DNA of 64,000 nucleotides from Nephromyces sp. MM_2019 (lineage: Eukaryota; Apicomplexa; Aconoidasida; Nephromycida), in contig JADHZB010000690.1 of the NCBI GenBank assembly GCA_015657535.1, positions 107,515-171,514 on the forward strand, written 5' to 3'. Positions 23,369 to 35,375 of the stretch are shown one piece after another. Below the pieces are notes generated by a model. It was not told the DNA's origin, made no database searches, and saw only the letters and a program-made list of their open reading frames with translations. The position numbers and the translations under genes are program-made. The stretch's first letter is position 1; each line of letters begins with the position of its first letter.

Positions 23369-25972
23369 GGCTGGCGCAGCTACTCATCGCCATCATTATT
23401 TCTACCAAACTCTTTGGATATTTTCAGCATAATAATGGATAAGCGACGTACCGCAGTTGTGCTGACATAGGTTAGTGCAATACGTAGTTTCAAGTGTACT
23501 ATAAAAGCTCTCAATAGGTTGAATAAAGCAGAGTAGCTTTAGCGCCAATTTCTTTGGCAAACAACAGAAAGTTTGGTATGAAATCATATCGATATTCATT
23601 AGGAAAAAACAATTGAATTTACCTGCCTATCTAGCCATCGAAGCCCGGTGTATGCAGCAGGCTAGGGCAGTAGCAAGGATCTTACCGTCGTCAGGGATCG
23701 CTGGGAGCTATTCCCGTAGTCATGTGAGAGAGGATGCCTACGCACATTTTCGTAAATTCAATCTTACGCAGACGCTTGTAGCTTCTGTGAGATCTCACTT
23801 ATATGGTGTATATCATCCAAGGGCAGCATAAGGGAAGAAACGAGGAATATTTCTATTAACCAGAAACCTTAAATTGGCAGCTAACACAGTATACTATGAT
23901 CCATCTAGCTGAGCGATTCATGTTATCACGTGTCTTAAAGGGTGATATAATAATCGAAAACCACGCTGCGAGAAGTGGCATTGAATCTCTTTCAAATCTT
24001 TTTAGTTACACTATACATAGAAGACCAAAAATTTCAAGTAGATATCAAAAACTTCTTTCTAGCTATGGGATTTTATAAGTTAAGACTCTAATTTGTATGA
24101 TTAAAAATGATCTGTACTATTTTTGCAGTGATCCGCGATAGTTCTCAATACATATCGTTTTCCCTACTCATTTCGTTAAACTAGCTGGACCAGGGCTAGT
24201 TTAAACTAGGGTTGACCGGCTAGCACAATATGCGTGTGCAAAAACGCTAGTGATTTATAGCTTCTAGGCGCTTCATTTTATACATTGTGTTCTGGTAAGT
24301 AATCCTCCAAGCACCTCTGGAGTGACCTCATGCTTCAATTCTTTCTATGTGGAACTTGAAGTGAAGTAACTTGGAGAACCAGCATGTCCAAGGGGGAGGT
24401 TTGCTAGCATTTGTACTGCTCATATGCTAAGTTACCTTCAAAAGTGTAAATTGAGTACTGAACAGACCCTTGCAATGCACACCGTACAGAACTGCATTGC
24501 TATTTTTAAAAACTGAGAACCTTGGACAAAGAAGTGTTCCGGAGAAGCAACTTCAGTAAAACCAAACTGAATATGGCTTAGTTACAGAAACCAAAAGTGT
24601 TTCATTCACGGTCGGCAGTGCGGAAAATTCGCGGCATACCTACTGTCACTTAATGATTTGAGCTCTATGCGCCCATCAATTGACTTTACAGCGGAAAAAA
24701 AGTAGTATACCCCATCGGCAACGTGAAGTCACTAGGGCTTTTATCGCAACCTAAGCTTCAAGCAGCTTTAGCAGGAACTCCGCAATACCGGAGGCCCAGC
24801 CCGGGCAATCACAGGGGAAGTGCATCGCAAGGTACTCTATAGGGAGCTTCTCAACCTACCTCATCGGAGATATTCAAGCCCCAAGTATAGTACCTTCATT
24901 ATGTATGGGCTTTAAATAACTAGAAGAACCTTAATAACTAAAATACAAGACATGTATATATGCAGACATAACAGAACCATCAGGGGTCACCGTACCGCGC
25001 ACTACCACAAGGTATCATCGAATGCATTGCGCTAAGAAATGCCATACTTATAGGAAATCGATAAAAAATTGCAAGCTAAAGTTTGTAAACGGAAAAAAGA
25101 GTAGGTGAAAGAAATTCGTCGAAATATGCAGCCCAAATTTCCCACATGAGCCGTGTGAACCTGCAGAATTTCCAGGACTCCTCACAAGAAAACAAGCATT
25201 ACTCATTAACAGAGGGCTTAGTACCACTATTCTAGCGTTGGGAAGAGGTCTAACAAACATTTTTCATGGGTCTCCTGGCCAGCCTCATGACTTTAAATTG
25301 AAAAAAACCAAATGAGAGAATATTTCTACAAAGTTATAGCCAAGGAATTTGTGGCTAAGTTGATATTTACGGCGAGGGTCAAAAAACAATACGATTACCG
25401 GCGAGGTACGTTTTGCCAGTGCGGGTAATTCCACGGAAGAATATTCAAGCATCGACATATGACGGCGTAAATTCTTCTTCCAGATAAAACTGACGTGTCT
25501 ACCTACACAAATCCACGTGTTGCACTCTTACTTTTCTGCTACAAAGTCAGATATATCTAGATAACATGCAGCGCAGCCACTGAAACTAGGTAAAAACAAA
25601 AACAGGATTAGCGTAGTTTTGTGAAGTCAGAGATCCCAAACACGAAAATTCAAACATAATAGGATCTTGAGATACTCTAGAGACTAAACTATTTCTTTTT
25701 TCTACAGACAAGGTAGTTAGATGAGAATTTTTTGCGGATAAAACACCTCATTTATAAACCCTAGGTTTCAAAAGCTCGCATCTAGTAAAGGAAGCTACGA
25801 ATTCAGGCAAGCACAGAATGAGTCAAAAGGAAGATATTGTTTTATCCTCATTTTTTATGTGAAATTTGAGGTAAAAATTACAACAGCTACGTCTCACTTG
25901 TCGAGCTCGCGGGGTTACAAGGCAGAATATTACTAAAGTTGAAGGAGAATTTGATTCGACGCTGTCGGTGCC
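23369..25972. other. Convergent intergenic region
   Basis: It lies between the 3' ends of the rightward IBTK-like gene and the leftward RING/PHD gene and should hold both 3' UTRs. Strand composition changes from T-rich to A-rich on + near 23.6 kb. A short inverted motif aaactag...ctagttt lies near 24180-24204. Short open frames (23613-23831, 23896-24078, 25048-25260) show no recognisable features. Confidence 0.5.
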
Positions 25973-28444
25973 CTAAATACAACGGTGGCGAAAACCAGTA
26001 CTACCACTAAAGCTAGTTTTACCAGAAAATTTTGTACGAAGCTGCAGCACTTGCGCCTGACTAATCCCACTCTCAACCGCATCGCTATCACCATAATTAC
26101 TTTTCAAAGACTTCGATTGTATATCAGTGGACATAGGGTTATTTATAAAGTTAACATGAGGAGTACTTCGAGAAGATTGCTGAATAAAGGAAGATGCATC
26201 GCTACCACGTTCTTTGTTTGGAGAAACATTACGGAATGAAGAGCTGCCGATCTCCTTTCCGGATATTAAACGGATGTCTTCAACTTCCTGGTTGGAGACT
26301 GGACTGTAATCAGATGCAAAATCTAATGTATAACAAGGGCGCTTCAAGCGACGGCGTCTCCCAGAAGAATTTGGAGTAATATCTGGGCTAGCGATATTAG
26401 TTGGGATATCGCAACTATCGTTATTTTTCAAGGAGCGTAAATTGGTACTACTGGATATCTCCGTAGATTGAGGTAGATACTCACAGCACAATACACTCTC
26501 AGTAACGGGCGCTACATTGGTAACATGCATTAATGGAGATGAAATAGAAGGGGTGACAGCTTCGAAGTTATTCTCATCTTCCGAATCATGCATCAGGAGG
26601 CTCCTAAGCCATCGGCCTGATTTTCCAGACTTAACTGGGGTCCCTACCCACAAACCATCTTCCTTTGGATCTAAAGCAGTTCCACGTCTAGCAATTCGGC
26701 TAATAGACTGAGGAGAGCCGATAGATCCCGGAGTTCGACCCTCTGTTTCACGTACAACTTTGCCTCTATTAGCTAGTAAATTGGTAGATTTCTCTTCACC
26801 CTCGTAAGAAGAGTCACTAGCGCTACCAGATTCAGAAGATGAGCTCCTCTCCATTTCGCTTATCCCCCTACGAAGGCGGTGCAGGGAGCGCTTGGCACCT
26901 TGCCGACTCCTAGAGCTGAGTTCCTTTATTGTGCTCACTAAGCGAGATTGATGGTTCGGCAGGCTACTCAAACGTCCACGAGGGAAGATATTCGAAGCCT
27001 TTAAATGAGTACGAACAGACGTAGTAAAATTTACTAAACGTTCTTCCTCTTCAAACTCTACATCTTCCTTTTTAGAATTTTCGTCTTCTCCTTCCCTTCG
27101 CTTTTTATCATCTTCCTCTTCATCGTTCACGCCTTCCTCGCAGTTTTCACCTTCCCGGTTAGTATTGAAAGATACTGCATCTTGAGCACTAGGGGATATA
27201 TGAGAGAACTCTGGTGAAACAGAACTCAGTTGGCAGCTCGTACAATACCAGTTACCACGAGGAACTTCGTTTAACCTCGGGGTAAGGCAAAATAAGTGAA
27301 AACCCTTGTCGCAGTTGTCACAAAGCAACATGTGCTGCCAATCATTATCTTCACCACATAATTCACATCCACCATACTCAACCTGATTTATCTGGTTCGA
27401 AGGGCTTGGAACATCAAAAGCATCAATTTTAAGAGTCTTGCGCTTAACCCGTAATACCTCATAAGGACTTTCGTGGTAACTAGAAACGCGATTTTCATCA
27501 GTTGAACTGGCAACAGCATACTCAATTTTCGGAGGCCAAGCTTTTTTGCTTGATGTATCGTATTTTTCTATGCTGAAAAACTCACGTTTACATAAAGGAC
27601 ACAGATTAGTGACATCAGCCCACCTTTTGATACATTCAAAACAAAAGACGTGCCTGCATGTGCTAAGAATACCTCTAAAGTTTGAGGTAGCCGAGATAAT
27701 ATCGCTGCAGATCACGCAGATCGTATCATTATCGTCGTCCAATTTAATAGCATGTGACGAGGATGGAAATCCAATAAGTGATGGGCCAGATGCGCCTTTA
27801 GATGACCCTTGCGTGATATGGTAGAATGTAAGCTCCTCAAATTCATCTTCAAACAATGAAGCTTGAACGTAGGAAAACTCATTAGGGGGAACTTCAGGTT
27901 GAGGAGCAGAGTTCCAGTTATTCATAGATGATGCAGCTAAAGACATACTTTGGGATGATGATGGTGTGGGGAATGAAAGTACTCTGTCGGAGCCCAGCTG
28001 CTGCGTAGAGTTTGATATACTATGGGAAAAAAGCATCGTTTCATGAAAAGATGCAGAATTACAAGGTCGTTGAGCCGTGAAAGCTTCGCTTTTAGACCTG
28101 CGTTGAATATGTTTGTCGTGTGTGCCAGACCCTGTAGATGGAGGCAGTGTAGATATCAAACCACAAATCTCATGCAATTGTGTTGAACTGCAAAATTCAC
28201 TCTTTTGTGTGCTATCCTGTTTACCTAAAGTTATTCTCTCTTCCTCGAGCGGCTCAAAACTCAGCCTCCTTCGACTAGAGCAAATGCCAGTACGGCTTTT
28301 TTGGCTGCGCCTGCTATCAACAGGCATACTACCCAAAGCAGGGAAGGTCTTAACATCGTCTAATCTTCGTCGAGTCATCATTTTGTCTCGCAAAAATTTC
28401 AATATTGGTAATAGTAGCTCAGCCACAGTAGCGTCTATCAACCG
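25973..28444 (-). CDS. RING + PHD finger protein, PHRF1-like
   Basis: The visible coding exon runs from a likely acceptor (cttttag|CGG at 28444) to TAG at 25973, about 822 residues. The first internal ATG is at 28381, giving 802 residues if that is the start. A C3HC4 RING is at about residues 241-286: CVIC, then CRHVFCFECIKRW, then CPLCK. A C4HC3 PHD finger is at about 358-405: CELCGED, then LLCDNCDKGFHLFC, then WYCTSC. The RING-then-PHD order with all zinc ligands present is the hallmark of PHRF1. Family members are nuclear E3 ubiquitin ligases that read histone tails. An acidic Glu/Asp-rich stretch follows the PHD, then basic and Ser-rich regions. The human protein's C-terminal SRI domain is not evident. 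A donor-like G|gtaaaa near the end leaves open a further 3' exon. Confidence 0.85.
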   Translation of the reverse strand, partial: RLIDATVAELLLPILKFLRDKMMTRRRLDDVKTFPALGSMPVDSRRSQKSRTGICSSRRRLSFEPLEEERITLGKQDSTQKSEFCSSTQLHEICGLISTLPPSTGSGTHDKHIQRRSKSEAFTAQRPCNSASFHETMLFSHSISNSTQQLGSDRVLSFPTPSSSQSMSLAASSMNNWNSAPQPEVPPNEFSYVQASLFEDEFEELTFYHITQGSSKGASGPSLIGFPSSSHAIKLDDDNDTICVICSDIISATSNFRGILSTCRHVFCFECIKRWADVTNLCPLCKREFFSIEKYDTSSKKAWPPKIEYAVASSTDENRVSSYHESPYEVLRVKRKTLKIDAFDVPSPSNQINQVEYGGCELCGEDNDWQHMLLCDNCDKGFHLFCLTPRLNEVPRGNWYCTSCQLSSVSPEFSHISPSAQDAVSFNTNREGENCEEGVNDEEEDDKKRREGEDENSKKEDVEFEEEERLVNFTTSVRTHLKASNIFPRGRLSSLPNHQSRLVSTIKELSSRSRQGAKRSLHRLRRGISEMERSSSSESGSASDSSYEGEEKSTNLLANRGKVVRETEGRTPGSIGSPQSISRIARRGTALDPKEDGLWVGTPVKSGKSGRWLRSLLMHDSEDENNFEAVTPSISSPLMHVTNVAPVTESVLCCEYLPQSTEISSSTNLRSLKNNDSCDIPTNIASPDITPNSSGRRRRLKRPCYTLDFASDYSPVSNQEVEDIRLISGKEIGSSSFRNVSPNKERGSDASSFIQQSSRSTPHVNFINNPMSTDIQSKSLKSNYGDSDAVESGISQAQVLQLRTKFSGKTSFSGSTGFRHRCI

Positions 28445-31400
28445 CTAAAAGGTGAAAAAGCTCTATGGGTGCTCCAGAATAGCCTACATAGTAGCGGCAG
28501 AAGGAAAAATGTATTTCATTAATATTGCAAAGCCGAATTTTCGGATTTCTTGAATAGTCTACCCATCTATTAAGACCTAGGCACAAAAAAGACTTCTAAT
28601 AGTTAATACAAAGGCAAATAAACTCAATTATAATGAAGAATTTGCGTGTATGTGTGTGCATTCCGTCCTCCACTCCTCCAGTACATGCTACCAATACACA
28701 AACACACAGAAGTTGCTGCGGTTAAAAAGCTTTGCCATTTGTGTGGAAACATAAATTATCGCCAGAGCACCTTGGAGGTATTTCACTAGTAGTTGAAACA
28801 GCACAGTCAGCATTTGCATAAATATATAGGGAACCAGGCGCTTATGATGTAAAAATAACGCTTGTTTCCTTTTCTCAAAATTTTACCAAGTTTAGATCTA
28901 CAGTTTGCATGGAAACGGCCTCAAAATAGTCCAGCAAAAACAGTATATTGAAGATTTATAAGGCGCGAGGATTCGCACATACCTTGAGATAAGGTTACTT
29001 AAAAAAAGCTGCTTAAATTTAAGCCCAAGAAGCAGCTTGAGCCCAAGATTTTTGGCAAGCATACCACTATTGATTTTTTGAGAAAAAAATTAAATCTGGG
29101 GGGGTACACATTGGGCAAAAAGCAAAAAATTAAGCTGCTCCTTTGTGTGTGTTAAACTAGCCAAACTGCTCTATGTGTGTTGAACTAGCCAAGCTTCTTT
29201 CTGCGTGTCTCCTCTTAAGCATAAAAATACAAATTTACAAAAGAAAATGAAAAGAGATGAAAGACAACGAGGGGGGGGAAAGTGCTACGAAAAGCTAATA
29301 CACTACCTCTACTCATTAAAATACAGCATTCACGACACTCTTATCATAAAAAATGAGCTAATTCAAAGAGAGTCACATATACCATTGATATTAAAATGTA
29401 AGTACTTAGCCTAAAGTGAAAAAAACTACAAAGAAGATAAAAAGCACCAGTGTTGAAAAACTAGGCAGGAAAATTACATGGAAAATCAAATAAATTACAA
29501 ATAGAACCACAGTAGATACCCAAAAAAAATTCGAATTTATTCATCACTTTCATAATTTTTTACAAGAAATATTGCAAAGCTTTCATAAAACAGCCCAGGA
29601 AGGAAATATTTCCAAATTACTATATCCCAGAGTGCCCAGTGAATACTTTTCAATTTTGAAAGTGAAATTGTGACGTGAAGAAGACATAAAATATACCACT
29701 TCTCTCAAAAAAAAATTCCTAAGCCTAACATTCTGGTGGAAAATACACATTATACATATAGAATATAAAAAATATAAGCAAAAATCCACGTTAGCTTTAC
29801 GACGAGAACAAAATAGAAAGATATTGCTTATTCAATAAACCATTTTACTTTATTCAGTTTTAAAATTGTTGGCTTTATTATTATAAATACAGTTACTAAC
29901 CATGGAATAGGATTTACGATTAATGCGAAAATTGAATAACTAAAGCCTTCAAAAAATTATGCACAGGTCGTTTATTAAACTGGAAAACGCAATAACCAGC
30001 GTCAACTAATACAAACGTGGCAAATTTTCACATAAAGCAAAAACGAACTTGAGATTTAGCAGTAGCTGCAAAGTTTTCTCATTTATAACAAAAAATACGA
30101 AAAAATTTAAATGTCGAATAAAAATTCTTCAGGCAGTAAGTTTTTAATATCAGCACATCTTCAAAAAAAAGTGAAATCTTTTTAAATGTTTCAAAACACT
30201 GTCAAGATTTTAATATATGTACACATTTAATGCGCATCACAAGTAAAATCAATAACGACTATATCAGGTATGTACCAGAACAAAAAGGAGAAACAAGTAA
30301 TAAAACAGGCAATCGGCCTATGACCGCGCTCTAACCGATTTTATCCGGTCTAGAGAAAAATCGAATTTGTTATTATACACCTAAACACCAAAACCTAAAC
30401 CCTAAACCGTGGGGAATGATATGCTCAGAAAAAAAGTGTTTGGGTTTATAACTTCAAAGACTAGAGAAAAATACGAGTCTATATCTTTGTTGGGGAACTC
30501 ACCTAAAGAGAACCCTTCACGGTATTTATACCGCTGATGAAGTAGAAATATCATCCTGATGCTGTCTGCTCCAAAAGCACTAAGACGATACACAGTGAGG
30601 AAGTGAGCTCAATGGTCACAATCAATCACTTATCGCATCTTCCGGAAGCCAGTGTAAGCCCACGAGTTCTGCGAAAGGTGGCTGCGAGCTGGAATTTACA
30701 TTTCTCGACATTGCCAGAAATAGCAAAAAAAGAGTATTAGGCAGTAGATAAACCGAGGTACAAAACAAAGGAAGCTTCAAAATATCGTTTACTGCTAAAA
30801 AATGGTAAAGTGGAACTTAAAAAGTGAATTCCTTGCCGGTCCTAAGCTTGCCTTATCCATATAAGCCTCGAAATTTGAATTTTACGCATCATCCCCACAA
30901 GCTGACATTAGGTAGATGGGCACAACCAGAAAAAATTCCATGCATTCTCTATTTAGACGGCAGGCCAGTGGATTAAACTAGTGGCAATCATTGATTGTTT
31001 GTTCACAAGAATCCGCCAGCGGCATGCCCATATCAAAAACAAAAGGCCGTTTCATAAGGTTAACATAAAGAGTAGTTGATAATGAGCCAGGGAACTAATA
31101 GAGCACAAATAATGAAGTTTTTGACGAGTTAATGCTTGAGTAGCAAGAGGCCTCGCGCACAATAACATGTAACTCTTTCAATGCTATGAAGTATACAAAA
31201 ACAGAGGAAAGAGCACCCCACTATAAGAGGATGAGTAAAACCAGAAATATGGCATTTAAACATTCAAGACAGCCAGAAAAGAAAAAAATTGTCCTTGTTT
31301 GGTGAAGATGATATGGAGATGATGATGATCGAGCAAACTGCATCTGTTTTTTGATTGTAGTATTTTGCATGTTATAACACGCGATTCGAGCAGCCCCATT

Positions 31401-31869
31401 CCTTTATGAGGCTACAACCTTCACATACTCAGGCTTTGGTCACTTCTCTAGGTGCGCGCGACCTTGTAAACTATTCGATGAGAATCTACAGTATTTCGGC
31501 ATATATGAATGTGACGATTGTAATTGCAGTTATCAATATCAGGAGCAAATAGAAGGACATGCCATAAGGAGACAATGAAATGGAGTCTGAAGTGATTGAA
31601 TTTCTCCGAATATGAGGACCAGAATGCGCATTGATTTTTTGTAGAGTAAGAAAGCACTATGCTTGACGTGTTTGTACCACCAAAATTAGTGCATGAACGA
31701 GGAGCTCAACTTCTGGCTAATATAATGAATAAACGTGAAGTTGTGCGACAGGAAGCAGACTAAAGTGTTTTTGAGCTGCTGGAAATTATATACTCGCTAA
31801 CGTGTCCTTCAAGGGTGCTACTGTGAGCGTAATAACGTATGGCTTTGGTTGGCAACATGTTTCGTGACT
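28445..31869. other. AT-rich gene-poor interval, probable leader of the RING/PHD gene
   Basis: Very A-rich on +, the pattern seen in leftward introns. Possible upstream exons of the RING/PHD gene include a block ending CTCAAG|gtatgt at about 28981 and one ending TCTTTAG|gtgagt at about 30494, which reads LSAFGADSIRMIFLLHQRY. Neither could be phased to a neighbour. A near-duplicate (ctgctc..gtgtgtt(a/g)aactagccaa) occurs at 29136-29165 and 29166-29192. Confidence 0.35.
30394..30408 (-). repeat. Short interstitial telomere-like sequence
   Basis: The + strand reads cctaaaccctaaacc, i.e. two CCCTAAA-type units, opposite in orientation to the terminal TTTAGGG array. It could be a repair scar or, as in plants, a promoter telo-box (AAACCCTAA). 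A weaker TTTAGG dimer is at 10032-10045. Confidence 0.6.
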
Positions 31870-32472
31870 CTAGGAACTTTCATGCATTATGACCAGGTGC
31901 AGAACCTTATCAGTTACCTGCTAAGATTGCCTAAACTTATATATAGCTCCTTTCTCGCTAGTTACGGTGTTAGCGAAAATTCAAGGTTCGCCACTGGAGA
32001 GCAAGCTAGTCCCCTCAGACAGCATTAAAGCTGCCGCCATTTTTTATTCATTGCGAGCGATTCATTACTTTCGGCGGTAAGATGGACAGTTCGATGCTAC
32101 TATTAGATCATGCTGCTAATACACGATCTATTATATGCCAAGATGCTGAAAACCAATGATTCACTCTCATAAAAACAAACACTACCTTTGCCAGCAGCTC
32201 GTTTAAACGCTCATCAACTTGAGGGTAAGCATCACGAGTGCTGCACAAATGTAAACTCAATGGGCCAAGGAATGAGTGAATCCAAGGAGGATTGCGTAAG
32301 GGATAAATTTTACTCATTGAAACCGAATAAGCCTCTTTTAAGCTCCAAAAAAAAGGTGGTGCATAGATGCAGTACTCTTTAAAGCAGCGCTTCCTGCAAC
32401 CTGCTATTACCTTCCAATGTTTTACTACGCGCCACTCTGCGCACTTCTCAAGAGTTACAAACTGCATCAGCA
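31870..32472 (-). CDS. Unidentified multi-exon gene fragment
   Basis: Three splice-bounded coding-like blocks. 32472-32411 (gttaccag|..GGAAG|gtaata) reads LMQFVTLEKCAEWRVVKHWK. 32240-32186 (tttgtgcag|..GCAAAG|gtagtg) reads TRDAYPQVDERLNELLAK. 31917-31870 (ttagcag|..TAG) reads VTDKVLHLVIMHESS and a stop. The last two join in phase, making a likely C-terminus. The first ends in phase 0 while the second needs phase 2, so an exon is missing or a border is wrong. I do not recognise the protein. The A-rich + strand agrees with leftward transcription. Confidence 0.3.
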
Positions 32473-35375
32473 CTGGTAACTACGACTAGATCTTATCTTA
32501 GTTCTAACATAATTATCGGTAAAGTACAAAAAAAGCTGGTTACCCTAAATAAGGCTCACATAGAAAGGAAAAAACAGCATGTAAGTTCCATTGAATACAA
32601 TTATAGCCTATAGTAGGATAATTGTCAAAGTAAAACTTTCGATAAAGCTTGAAACATTCTGCGAATATAGCGCACCACGCAATAAGAGCAATCGGTGTCA
32701 ACACAGGGGAAAAGTAGTGCCCTTGAAAAATCGCTTATAGAATTGGAGGTTAACACGTTGGCAAACAGAACAAAAAGGTGTTTTCCTTGGGAATACTTTA
32801 ATGCGATAAATGAAACACCCTCAAAGACGACATTGAACCTTTTTAAAACAGTGTTTTTTCCTCATTTTCCGCTATGAATTACCTATTAGCGTAGCCGGCA
32901 GCAGGAACCATGAAATGCATAGGCAATCCCATGAGCAGGAGTGATCTATTCTTAATGCTGCAGGAAATTCTAATGAATTGAGAAAAATAAAAAGCAGTGA
33001 TTTTATTATATTGCACTCGAATAGCTCTTTTTTGAGGTGATTCCCAACAGCGCTATGCGATTCGGGCAGAATTTTTCATCAGAGGTGTGCAATACAGGTC
33101 ACACTACGCCGAGAGTAAGTCTGCAAGAGAGCGTAGACTTGGAAAAGCGTTTAATTGGAAGGTACCACTGGAGGATCTACAAAGCAAACCAGTTCCGTAC
33201 CAAAGCAGGAAACGCCTTTTTAGTCTTCATCATCTTGGCAGCCAACAGGGTGATAACCAACAAAACTGAATTACTCTACAGGTAGTTTTTATCCTTAACA
33301 TAAATCAGTACAGTTATGCTCGTATCTAGTGTTAGCATCGACCTTGATTAGATGTGAAAAAATACTTCAATAACTCAATTTGGATATCCACAACAGGGAA
33401 TACAGTGAAAATTCCCGAACCAGTAATGGGGGGGAGGTATTGAGATATCAGGAAACTTTTTGACAACAATTTTCACATTGTTTATAAATTCCTTGATAGG
33501 CAAGACATGGATTTTACTAGCAAGTCATAGACCCAGCGCAATGACCTTAATTGCATTATAGCACATCAGATTTATGCCATGCGCAAGTATATTATTCGAT
33601 TTTGATGTAAAAAAAGTTTGAAATGGGCGAATAACTACCATTTTGAAAGATCACTTCATCTATTAAGTAGTTAGTATTAGCTAAAGAAAGAAATAAGCTA
33701 CAAAGTTGTAGCTGTAGTAGCATGTCCATTAGCAAGAAAATAGAATACCCATTAGTATAACATTTGAAATTTAAGTTGAAGAAGACTAATAACCAGTAGA
33801 ATAGAATATCATGTTTTTACATGAGACGAACCTCAACCGCAAAATTTTTTTAGGGAGAACAAAAACAAAAGAGTATGATTATCTCGAGAGGACAATGAGT
33901 GATTCAAAGCAAGCCAGCACCGCGATCTATTTTCGCAAACTACGCTGTGATACCCTCTTTTTGGAGTTTCGCTTGAAAGATTTACTTCTTACAATCCAAG
34001 TGACGAATTCGCTTATTTTTTAGGGCAGAATTAAAGCATAGAGCAGCAAAAAAGTAACGTAATGCAAGTGGGTTGCTCTTCGTCTTTAAATTTACCATTT
34101 AGGAGAAACTATAAAAAAAATGATATACGAAAATAAACTGCTTCATCAATTAGTGACTGATAAAGAACATATCGGTTGTGAGAAGATTTATCGGTAGGAT
34201 TTAAATCTTCATTGATTCAACATGGTAGTATTTTTTTTTTGAAAAAATATATTAGTGGCTGTTTGAGAAACTTGAGGCTAGCCAAAATTAACCATCAAGG
34301 TGGCAAAAAATTAGGATAAAGAAGCAGCTTATGCTTCTTCGGGAGAATGCTTATTAATCGGGTTTAGAATTTTACCCTAATGAGCTGCTTTTCCAGGCGG
34401 GAAGCCTTTGTTTGATTGAGTATACGCTGCCAAAAAATCTTACGAATAATAAGAAGACAGTGAAGAAAATAGAGTAATATTTTCGCCATCGTGGGATTGG
34501 CCAAGTACAGAATTCTGTAACTCATGGTATGCGCTCTTGCGTTGAAAGCTTGCGCCTTTCATTGGATTTCAATAGCTTCCAGATTCAAGAACTTTTAGAA
34601 TTGTAAGCATACCAGCAAAATAAGTTTAAAAAAAGCGGCATATTGATTTACAGTAAAATCAAGCCTTCCTCACCACAAAGTAGAATTTTAACGGTAGATA
34701 GCAGCTAGAGGCCACAGTCAGTATATACCCTCGAATTTTTTATAAATTTAATTTTCCTCAACATTCATTGAGAATTAAGCTTTACAGTAGTCAAAAAGTA
34801 GGAATAGGGGTCCGTATAGAAGTTTCTTGTCCCCAAAAATTCGTTTTAAAACAATGCAAAAACTAGAAGAAAGACAACCAGCAGCTTCTGACTATACAAG
34901 GAAAAATATGAGATAAATAAAATCTCAAACATTACAGCCTTACAAAATTATCTTCAAAGGGTAAAAATTCAAAGTAAAAAACAATACAGTAGGAAGAACG
35001 AAAAGTATCAGAAGCACTTATTCCTGTCAAAAAATTACGACAGTAAATTAGCAAGGTAAAGTTATCAAGAAATTAAATTTATAGCTCCATGTTCTATAGC
35101 GCTCCCAATTTCCTGCTCAGAAAATTCTTCTCTTGATAATCATTCTTCCATCAAATTTATCATCTATCTCAGCAACAGACTCTACTAACCAATTTCTGTA
35201 TTTATTAGCAATCGTAATTGCGGGGATAAAATAATGTACTACTCTACCGAGCACTAGCTCATAGATTAAAAAGTCAGCAGATACCAAGCGAGTTCTGACT
35301 TTACGAATACCGCGAAACAAGTGGCTAACTAAAGTAAATGCATTTCAAAGTTCAAGGGGATTCACTTCAAGTTGC
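32473..35375. other. AT-rich interval without an assigned gene
   Basis: Downstream flank of the PITH gene and upstream flank of the unidentified fragment. Plus-strand open frames at 32695-32877, 33037-33285, 33087-33269 and 33811-34023 have some coding character but lie against the strand bias and match nothing I know. The rest shows only AT-rich sequence. Confidence 0.35.

Noticed and set aside
25985..28448. Plus-strand frames antisense to the RING/PHD exon
   Set aside because: They are shadows of the minus-strand coding sequence, where all zinc-ligand motifs are found.
30394..30408. Evidence of an old chromosome fusion
   Set aside because: Two telomere-type units alone are too short; a fusion would normally leave a longer or head-to-head array.
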